A stretch of 64,000 bases of DNA, taken from positions 209,784-273,783 of the forward strand of contig MAAM01000004.1 in the NCBI GenBank assembly GCA_002162695.1, in the 5' to 3' direction. Within the stretch, counting starts at the first letter, position 1, and each line of letters begins with the position of its first letter. The notes under the pieces are model-generated. The model saw only the letters and a list, made by a program, of their open reading frames with translations, was not told the origin of the DNA and did not search any database. The position numbers and the translations under genes are program-made. Below are positions 53,860 through 60,512 of the stretch, in pieces. Origin of the DNA: Cycloclasticus sp. 46_120_T64. GTDB taxonomy: Bacteria; Pseudomonadota; Gammaproteobacteria; Methylococcales; Cycloclasticaceae.

Positions 53860-54899
53860 ACATCTCCTTGCAGCAATGAATCAATAATAAAGTCCCAGCT
53901 TAAATTCAAGCTAAGCATCAACCGCTTGCCCGACTCGCCCAGTGCCTGTGCCTTGCTCGTGCTTAAATCTTCTAAGGCCTTAGCTATCGCCTTCGCCGAC
54001 GGCTCGGTCACAAAACCATTTTCTTCGTCAACAACAAATTCAAGTGGCCCGCCGGAGTCGGTATGGGTAATCACAGGCTTGCTGGAAAAAAAACCCTCTA
54101 GGGTGACATAACCGTAGTCTTCCTCGTGCGCGCCGTTATAAACCGCTAAGGCATTGGCATACAGGCTTATCTTCTCCTCGCGTGAAACGAAGCCCTTAAT
54201 CGTTACCCGTGCTTGCAGGTCGAGTTCCGTAACGCGCTGCTGCAGTAATTTCCCATAAGGCGTGTTCGCATTACCTATTAAAATAAGTTTTATGCTTGGC
54301 AGGTAGCTCAGCGCTTCTACCATCAGTAATTGACGTTTGATGTCATCTAAGCGCCCCGGAACCAAAATATAGTCGCCATAGCGTTCACAATGTAATAACT
54401 CATAATCCTCCGGTGGGTGGTACAGAGCCTCCGCGTGCACGCGGTTATAACGCCATAAGCGATCGGCAACGTGTTGTGAGTTAGTAAATAGCCGCTGATG
54501 TTCGGGTAGCTTGGTGCTGTCTAAGCAGCGTATAGTTTGGCAAACATCGCGACCTTCAGCGCTTAGGTGCATATCGCTGTGTTTGGTCTCAAATAACTCA
54601 TACGCCTGCCGGTGCTGGTGTAATATCCAGCCCACCTTATTCGGGTGCTTAACGAAATACATGGGGAATTTCATCGTAATTAAACGATCAATTTTTTGCC
54701 CATTGACCTCGGTCAAATCAAGTTTTTCAACGGCTTCGATGTGTTCGAGTATCGTGCGTGCGGGATACCACTTAAAAGGCAGGGTAATAATGTCGACTTC
54801 ATGCTGGCGTAAAATCAATTGCTCCTGCAATAAGCGTGCGTGAATTTCGGCGCCGCCGGACATAAAAGGTACTTGAACCGTCGCAATGCCAATTTTCAT
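53856..54899 (-). CDS. Family 4 glycosyltransferase (paralogue of the 55954 gene)
   Basis: A 347-residue GT-B enzyme starting MKIGIATVQVPFMSGGAEIH. Shared with the gene at 55954-57006 are GGAE near the start, KFPMYFVKH, GWILHQHRQAYEL, LYHPPEDYE, and EEDYGYVTLEGFFSSKPVITH, which makes the two clear paralogues. The donor domain carries ILVPGRLDDIKRQLLMVEAL. Overlaps both neighbours by 4 bp. Specificity unknown. Confidence 0.88.
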   Translation of the reverse strand: MKIGIATVQVPFMSGGAEIHARLLQEQLILRQHEVDIITLPFKWYPARTILEHIEAVEKLDLTEVNGQKIDRLITMKFPMYFVKHPNKVGWILHQHRQAYELFETKHSDMHLSAEGRDVCQTIRCLDSTKLPEHQRLFTNSQHVADRLWRYNRVHAEALYHPPEDYELLHCERYGDYILVPGRLDDIKRQLLMVEALSYLPSIKLILIGNANTPYGKLLQQRVTELDLQARVTIKGFVSREEKISLYANALAVYNGAHEEDYGYVTLEGFFSSKPVITHTDSGGPLEFVVDEENGFVTEPSAKAIAKALEDLSTSKAQALGESGKRLMLSLNLSWDFIIDSLLQGDV

Positions 54900-55954
54900 C
54901 TTGAACCCGTCGAGATAAGGCTATAGGTAACCGCGTCGAGCAATCGTTGTTCAATGGCTAAGGCGGTATGCTGCTGGCTGATCGCCCTGTAGCCCTGCAA
55001 TACCAGTTGTTCGCGTGCGGCAGGGTCTCGCAAGGTTTGCGCTAGACGTTCAGCGGCCTCAGCGGCAGGTTCCGTTTTAGAGACTTCGAAAACAGCCAAA
55101 CCCATCGCTTGGGCTTGCACCGCTGCGGCAGACAATCGCGTATTACCGGCGGTTGTTATCATTATGTCGGCTTGTAGCAGTAGCGTATTCGCCACAGTTT
55201 CAGTCCTTGTGTCGGTGTGGACGTGTGGCGTCATGCCGAGTTGCCGTGCGAGCTGATCAATTTCCTGCCGATAAGTCTCAAATAGCGGTTCGGTTTTAGC
55301 AGCAATATGTAGCTCGATGTTGCAAGTAGCTGATTGCTGGTAATAATGGATGGTCTGCAGTATTTTTAGCTGGCCCGACTCGGGTAGCAGTCGATCCGCT
55401 AGGAGAATGTTTAGCGTATTATTCAGGCGCGGCTTTGTATGGCTTGAATAAATCCCCGGTTCAAGCGCAATAAGTGGAGGCATGATGCTCAGCTGGTGGG
55501 CCACATTGCCAACCCCCCAAGCGATTAAATCGGCGGCGGCTTGCGCTGAATCGGCTAGCCAATAGACCCGTTGGGCATTGGCTTGTACCCATTCGCAGAA
55601 CTGTTGACGAGCCAACTCGCGTGGGCGTATTAAGGCGGCATTGTCGGGGTACGCCCGAAGATTCGATAAGGCGATATCGGCGCAATAATAAACAATCAGC
55701 TTGCCACCGTATTGTTCCAAAATAGCGGCCAAGCTGGCAAAACAGTGTCGATAACGATAAATAACCAATTCATAACACTCAAGCGGTTCAGCAGGCGGGG
55801 TGTGTGCGGCGTAACGAGGGCTTAATTGACTAGAACGAATGATCTCGGCGCGGCAACCGTTGGCGGATAAGGTTTTTACCATCCAGCGGCTTGAATCATC
55901 GATCGTCTCGTCGACAATAATTGCAATACGTGGCTGGCTAGAAGGTTTAGCCAT
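54896..55954 (-). CDS. Divergent glycosyltransferase-like protein
   Basis: A 352-residue GT-B-like protein between two paralogous glycosyltransferases. The N-terminal half (RIAIIVDETIDDSSRWMVK; LIVYYCADIALSNL) and the C-terminal TLNILLADRLLPESGQLKIL and LQADIMITTAGNTRLSAAAV have the outline of a GT4 fold. The usual EGFG-type motif is replaced by TAGNTRLSAAAVQAQAMG, so catalytic activity is less certain. The call rests mainly on context and fold pattern. Confidence 0.65.
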   Translation of the reverse strand: MAKPSSQPRIAIIVDETIDDSSRWMVKTLSANGCRAEIIRSSQLSPRYAAHTPPAEPLECYELVIYRYRHCFASLAAILEQYGGKLIVYYCADIALSNLRAYPDNAALIRPRELARQQFCEWVQANAQRVYWLADSAQAAADLIAWGVGNVAHQLSIMPPLIALEPGIYSSHTKPRLNNTLNILLADRLLPESGQLKILQTIHYYQQSATCNIELHIAAKTEPLFETYRQEIDQLARQLGMTPHVHTDTRTETVANTLLLQADIMITTAGNTRLSAAAVQAQAMGLAVFEVSKTEPAAEAAERLAQTLRDPAAREQLVLQGYRAISQQHTALAIEQRLLDAVTYSLISTGSR

Positions 55955-57006
55955 TAATAGAGCAAGTGTTGCAGCACATTAGTCCAACTCATGTTAAACG
56001 ACTGGTAGTGCTGAAAAGCATCGTGGCCCATCGACCGCGCCAAGTGTTTATTGGCGTACAGCTGGTCAAGCCTCGCCGCCAAACGTTCGGCGCTCGGTGG
56101 TTCAATAAACCCGGTGTGCTCGTGCACAACAAACTCCGTGGTGCCGCCAGAGTCATAACAAGTAATCACCGGTTTCTTAGCGAGCATCGCCTCCAAGGTG
56201 ACATAGCCATAATCTTCATCATAGGGTGCAAAAAATACCGCTAGCGATTGTTTGTAGTGTTGCACCATTGCGGTTTCACTCAACTGCTGATGAATCACCA
56301 CCCGCTCGTGTAAATTATACTGATTAACCAGGTGGCGTAGCTGATGTTCGTGGCTGCCTTGCCCGCAGAGTACCGCTTTAACGGGCTGCTGGGTAAGACT
56401 TAGAGCCTCGAGTAAGAGCTGTTGGCGTTTTAATGGTTCAAAGCGGCTGGGGGCAAAAATGTAGTCGCCGCTTGCCTCTTCGGTATTATCCGTCAATAAC
56501 GCTTCAGCCAATGCCGGTGGGTGATATAGCGGGGTAGAGTCAATATGATTATAGTGTTTGAGTCGTTTACTGACGGTTTTTGAAATGGTGAAGTTTTGCA
56601 GTGCGCTATTGAAGAGCTTATTATCTTGCGCAATGATTTTTTGCCGCAACGCCTGCTCCTCTATCGAATGCTGATGCCCTTGCTCTTCGGCATAGTCCCA
56701 TAAATCATACGCAGAGCGGTGCTGGTGCAAGGCCCAGATGATTTTACAATCGTGTTGAATATAAAAAGCAGGGAACTTTAAACAAATCACCATATCGACT
56801 GGCTTACTGCCCCATAAGCTGAAATCGTCCTGACCCCATAAGGCCATGCTCTGATCTATGGTATTAGCCGATTCATCCGAAAAAACCTTGGAGATGATGT
56901 CCACCTGATGGCCTTCTTGCTGACAGGCACGGAGTAGGTTTTTAGTTAAGTATTCCGCGCCCCCAGTTATAAAAGGGGTTTGTGTGGTGGCGATAGCGAT
57001 GCGCAT
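55954..57006 (-). CDS. Family 4 glycosyltransferase
   Basis: A 350-residue GT-B enzyme starting MRIAIATTQTPFITGGAEYL. The donor domain has YIFAPSRFEPLKRQQLLLEA, VLCGQGSHE and YDEDYGYVTLEAMLAKKPVI with the EX7E pattern, and TCYDSGGTTEFV. It is a paralogue of the gene at 53856-54899. It starts directly after the methyltransferase stop and shares one base with the next gene. Confidence 0.89.
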   Translation of the reverse strand: MRIAIATTQTPFITGGAEYLTKNLLRACQQEGHQVDIISKVFSDESANTIDQSMALWGQDDFSLWGSKPVDMVICLKFPAFYIQHDCKIIWALHQHRSAYDLWDYAEEQGHQHSIEEQALRQKIIAQDNKLFNSALQNFTISKTVSKRLKHYNHIDSTPLYHPPALAEALLTDNTEEASGDYIFAPSRFEPLKRQQLLLEALSLTQQPVKAVLCGQGSHEHQLRHLVNQYNLHERVVIHQQLSETAMVQHYKQSLAVFFAPYDEDYGYVTLEAMLAKKPVITCYDSGGTTEFVVHEHTGFIEPPSAERLAARLDQLYANKHLARSMGHDAFQHYQSFNMSWTNVLQHLLY

Positions 57007-57957
57007 TTATTTTTCAGCAATCACGGCATAATCAACGGGGCTGCGGAACCATTGCTCAACCAATGGCGTGGCTTCGCCCACTTCATCACGCGGGTTATAA
57101 CGAAAAATATCCACCTGCTGGTAACCGCGTTGGCGAGCAATAAATTCAACCGTCGCCGGTGGCAGCGGGTTCTTATGCGTAGGGTCTAGGTAAAAAGAAT
57201 ACGCACCCACGGTTAGGTTTTCAGGGTTTGGCGTTTCAAAAATAATTTTCCCGCCCGCTTTTAATACGCGTAGGCATTGGTCGAACAAACCGACCATTTG
57301 TTCAAACGATAAGTGCTCAATCACATGAAACGCAGTAATCACATCTAAAGAACAATCGGCTTGTTTGGCTAAATAGGCCAAGGCGTCGCCTTGTTCGGCC
57401 TTTAAGCCTTCTAGGCGACAAAAATCAACCATAGTTTGGCTAATATCCAAGCCGCTAGCCTGGTAATGATAGTCCTCCAAAAGGCGTAACCACTCCCCGC
57501 GGCCACAGCCAATATCTAATACCTTGAGTGGCTCGGCAGTGTTTTGTGCCATCGCGGCTAAAAAAGGCAGGTATTTAGCTTGTTGTTGCTTAATCTCAGC
57601 GGCGCTGCCGCGAAACTGGTTTTCAAACGCGATATATAAATCATCTAAGTGATTGGGCAAAGGGCGCGGGAGCGGGGCTGCTGGCGCGTCATGAGTAATA
57701 TCTTGTTTTCTGGCTAAGACCCGCGCCATATCAAGCTTAAAAATTTGTTGGCGCTCATGGAGTTGCTGTTCTAGCAGGCCCATTTTTGTCCGCTGCAACT
57801 CTAGTTGTTGCTCTAACTGTTGCGTTCGTTGCTCTAGCTGTTGCGTTCGTTGCTGTGTTTTGGGGGTGTTTTTTATGCTCGCTAATACGCTGAATATTTT
57901 CCCTAAATACGGCAGTGATAATAATCGTTGTTTAAACGGTCGAGGTGTATCGAGCAT
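57007..57957 (-). CDS. Coiled-coil SAM-dependent methyltransferase, possible O-chain cap
   Basis: A 316-residue protein. Residues about 30-85 form a Gln-rich coiled coil (TQQRTQQLEQRTQQLEQQ). The C-terminal part (about 105-316) is a class I methyltransferase with motif I VLDIGCGRGEWLRLLE, LDISQTMVDFCR, and VITAFHVIEHLSFEQMVGLF. Methyltransferases of this kind cap polymannose or rhamnan chains in Wzm/Wzt systems such as WbdD, where a coiled coil sets chain length; that role here is inference. It heads the minus-strand glycosyltransferase operon and faces wzm across 197 bp. Confidence 0.85.
   Translation of the reverse strand: MLDTPRPFKQRLLSLPYLGKIFSVLASIKNTPKTQQRTQQLEQRTQQLEQQLELQRTKMGLLEQQLHERQQIFKLDMARVLARKQDITHDAPAAPLPRPLPNHLDDLYIAFENQFRGSAAEIKQQQAKYLPFLAAMAQNTAEPLKVLDIGCGRGEWLRLLEDYHYQASGLDISQTMVDFCRLEGLKAEQGDALAYLAKQADCSLDVITAFHVIEHLSFEQMVGLFDQCLRVLKAGGKIIFETPNPENLTVGAYSFYLDPTHKNPLPPATVEFIARQRGYQQVDIFRYNPRDEVGEATPLVEQWFRSPVDYAVIAEK
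57808..57849 (-). repeat. 21-bp tandem repeat encoding part of the coiled coil
   Basis: Two copies of TTGCTCTARCTGTTGCGTTCG (plus-strand reading; 57808-57828 and 57829-57849, one difference), followed by a partial third. Each copy adds seven residues, one heptad, to the coiled coil of the methyltransferase. Confidence 0.85.
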
Positions 57958-58154
57958 GGGCGGGCTGTCCTTAATGATATTAAATTCCTATAGCGCAATA
58001 TGGTAACATCTTGCCATTCAAACCAGCAACAACCCAGCTTTATACGGCTTCGTTAACAATGCTATATCAATAAACATGAATGTGAAATTATTATTCCGAG
58101 GGCTTTTATCGGCCGACATTTTCCCCGCGAAACGAATAAGGCGGGCGTCAATCA

Positions 58155-58949
58155 ATGTTTAGTTTACTTCGTGGATTATGGCAGTATCGCCACTTCGTTA
58201 TCAGCTCCATACGCAGTGAATTAGTCAGTCGCTTCGCCAGCAGTAAATTAGGCGGTGTGTGGATGATTATCAACCCGCTGTCGCAAGTATTAATTTATGC
58301 GCTCATTCTGTCTAATATATTGGCGGCAAAACTACCGGGTATTGATAATAAATACGCCTATGCCATTTACTTGATTGCCGGCTTGTTGGCTTGGGAATTA
58401 TTCAGTGAAATTATTAACCGTTGCCTCACGCTATTTATCGCGCAAGGTAATTTAATGAAGAAGATGAGTTTCCCGCGTATTACCTTGCCGGCCATTGTGC
58501 TCGGCTCCTGTGCGCTAAATAATGTACTGTTGCTGATCTCCATGCTGGGTATTTTTGCCCTGCTCGGCCACTCGTTTAGCCTCACCATGTTATGGGTTTT
58601 CCCGCTGAGCTTATTGGTTATTGGTTTGGCCTTGGGAATCGGTTTAATTATTGGGGTGCTGAATGTGTTTTTGCGTGATATTGGTCAAGCATTCCCCATT
58701 ATTATGCAAATATGGTTTTGGTTTACCCCCATCGTCTACCCAGAAAATATTATTCCGCAAAGCTATCGCCATCTACTCGCCTGGAATCCGATGTACACCC
58801 TCGTTGACGCCTACCATCAGGTGCTGGTTTACAATAAACCACCCGATCTATCTGCCCTGTTGGTGATAGCGGCGCTTGCGGCGGGTTTGGTGTTATTAGG
58901 TTTGTTCTTGTTTCGACGGGCTAGCGCAGAAATGGTGGATGTGCTGTGA
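58155..58949 (+). CDS. wzm: O-polysaccharide ABC exporter permease Wzm
   Basis: A 264-residue ABC-2-type permease with six hydrophobic segments. The N-terminal LVSRFASSKLGGVWMIINP and the FTPIVYPENIIP / WNPMYTLVDAYHQVLVY motifs are typical of Wzm/KpsM exporters. With Wzt it moves a completed lipid-linked polysaccharide across the inner membrane. It overlaps wzt by 4 bp. Confidence 0.93.
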   Translation: MFSLLRGLWQYRHFVISSIRSELVSRFASSKLGGVWMIINPLSQVLIYALILSNILAAKLPGIDNKYAYAIYLIAGLLAWELFSEIINRCLTLFIAQGNLMKKMSFPRITLPAIVLGSCALNNVLLLISMLGIFALLGHSFSLTMLWVFPLSLLVIGLALGIGLIIGVLNVFLRDIGQAFPIIMQIWFWFTPIVYPENIIPQSYRHLLAWNPMYTLVDAYHQVLVYNKPPDLSALLVIAALAAGLVLLGLFLFRRASAEMVDVL

Positions 58950-60178
58950 GCGTATTAACCGTACATAATGTGGGCAAAGCCTTTAGGCGCTATTCCTCTG
59001 AATGGAAGCGTTTTGCGCGCTGGTTTGGTTTGCCAAGCAAACCCGTAAGCGAGCACTGGGTGCTACGAAACATCAATTTTAGTATTCAGCCCGGAGAGGC
59101 GGTTGGCATCATCGGCCAAAACGGCGCGGGTAAAAGCACCTTACTTAAAATGATTACCGGCACCTTGCAGCCAAGCGAAGGGCGGGTGGAAGTTAACGGG
59201 CGTATTGCCGCTATCCTAGAGCTGGGTATGGGTTTTAGCCCCGAACTCACGGGGCGGCAAAACGTCATTCACGCCGCGGGTCTGATGGGTTTTGATTTGC
59301 AGCAGATCCAGCAAGCGATACCCAGTATCGAAGCGTTTGCCGAAATTGGCAGTTATTTCGATGAGCCGGTACGTACCTATTCTAGCGGCATGCAAGTACG
59401 TCTCGCCTTTGCGGTGGCCACCGCCTACCGACCAGAAATTCTCATCGTAGACGAAGCACTATCGGTCGGCGATACCTATTTTCAACACAAAAGTTTTAGC
59501 CGTATTCGAGAGTTCCAGCAGCAGGGCACCACCTTATTAATTGTTTCGCATGATCGCAGTGCGATTCAAAGCCTATGCAGCAGAGCCATTCTGATCGAGA
59601 AGGGTTCGGTCGTTCAAGATGGTGAACCCGAGCAGGTGTTTGATTATTACAACGCACTCGTTGCTGAAAAGGAAAACAGTACCGTCACCGTTAAGCAGCA
59701 TAAGAGCGGAAAGGCGCAAACCTCCTCGGGTACTGGTGAGGCAAAAATAGAGAGCATCACCTTATATAATAGTAAGGGTGAGCTCGCCGAGCTGGTGGCG
59801 GTGGGTGAGCAAGTGGAACTGCGCATTACCGCGGTGGTGCTACAACCGATAACCAGTTTGGTGTTAGGTTATGCGATTAAAGATCGTTTGGGGCAGCTGG
59901 TGTACGGCACTAATACGTGGCACACCGAACAAGTGATAGAGCAGCCGTGCGAGGGCAGTGTCTATTCGTTTAATATTAGTTTCCCAGCAAATTTTGGCGA
60001 AGGTGGTTACTCGGTGGTGGTGGCGCTGCACGATAGAGAAACGCATATGAGCGCTAATTATGATTGGCGAGACCTAGCCTTGGTGTTTAATGTGGTTAAT
60101 TTGGATAAAACCAAGTTTGAAGGTGGCTGTTGGAATCAGCCGAGCATAGAAGTTAAGTCATTAGATGCGATTAACTAG
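58946..60178 (+). CDS. wzt: O-polysaccharide ABC exporter ATPase Wzt with carbohydrate-binding tail
   Basis: A 410-residue ATPase starting at GTG 58946. The nucleotide domain (1-240) has Walker A GQNGAGKSTLLKMITG, signature YSSGMQVRLAFA, Walker B ILIVDEALS and the H-loop VSHDRSA. The C-terminal domain (about 265-400; IESITLYNSKGELAELVAVG through GYSVVVALHD) is the Wzt_C beta-sandwich that in O9a-type systems recognises the capped chain end. This pairs naturally with the capping-type methyltransferase gene beside it. Confidence 0.94.
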   Translation: MSVLTVHNVGKAFRRYSSEWKRFARWFGLPSKPVSEHWVLRNINFSIQPGEAVGIIGQNGAGKSTLLKMITGTLQPSEGRVEVNGRIAAILELGMGFSPELTGRQNVIHAAGLMGFDLQQIQQAIPSIEAFAEIGSYFDEPVRTYSSGMQVRLAFAVATAYRPEILIVDEALSVGDTYFQHKSFSRIREFQQQGTTLLIVSHDRSAIQSLCSRAILIEKGSVVQDGEPEQVFDYYNALVAEKENSTVTVKQHKSGKAQTSSGTGEAKIESITLYNSKGELAELVAVGEQVELRITAVVLQPITSLVLGYAIKDRLGQLVYGTNTWHTEQVIEQPCEGSVYSFNISFPANFGEGGYSVVVALHDRETHMSANYDWRDLALVFNVVNLDKTKFEGGCWNQPSIEVKSLDAIN

Positions 60179-60187
60179 ATACTGGGC

Positions 60188-60406
60188 ATGGTTTTTTTGT
60201 ATTTAATGCTGGCATTGGTCTGCGGCTTTTGTTTTTTTACGAAAAAGAATGAGAAAACTAGGGATATAGTGCACAAACTGATGAATAAGGGCTTGACGAA
60301 TGTCAAAAGCCAGCTAAAATTTGGGAAGAGTTTTAGACGTATTCGAAACTCGATATCGAGATGGATTGAAATTAGTATTAAGCGATGCTCTATTATAGAG
60401 CTCTAA
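60188..60406 (+). CDS. Hypothetical 72-residue membrane-anchored peptide
   Basis: The frame begins MVFLYLMLALVCGFCFFTKK, one hydrophobic segment followed by a strongly basic tail (KFGKSFRRIRNSISRWIEIS). It lies 9 bp after wzt, but the ribosome-binding site is weak and no family is recognised. It might be a real small membrane protein or a chance frame in the wzt-RTX gap. Confidence 0.35.
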   Translation: MVFLYLMLALVCGFCFFTKKNEKTRDIVHKLMNKGLTNVKSQLKFGKSFRRIRNSISRWIEISIKRCSIIEL

Positions 60407-60414
60407 AAAGCTTA

Positions 60415-60426
60415 ACCAGGCCTGGT
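60415..60426. promoter_or_regulatory. Perfect palindrome upstream of the RTX/S-layer-like gene
   Basis: ACCAGGCCTGGT is a 12-bp perfect palindrome about 90 bp before the start codon. It has no T tract after it, so it is more likely an operator-like dyad than a terminator. The regulator is unknown. Confidence 0.35.
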
Positions 60427-60512
60427 AGCAGAATGCTAAAAGGGTTTTATTAATGGGGAGCATTTGGCTAACTAATTTTAGTTTTAATTATATAATTAAA
60501 GGGAGCAATCTT

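Noticed and set aside
58001..58014. Sigma-54-like TGGTAAC...TTGC upstream of wzm
   Set aside because: Doublet spacing is also one base short.
60423..60437. Sigma-54-like TGGTAGC...ATGCT upstream of the RTX gene
   Set aside because: The GG and GC doublets are 11 rather than 12 bp apart, which abolishes this promoter class.
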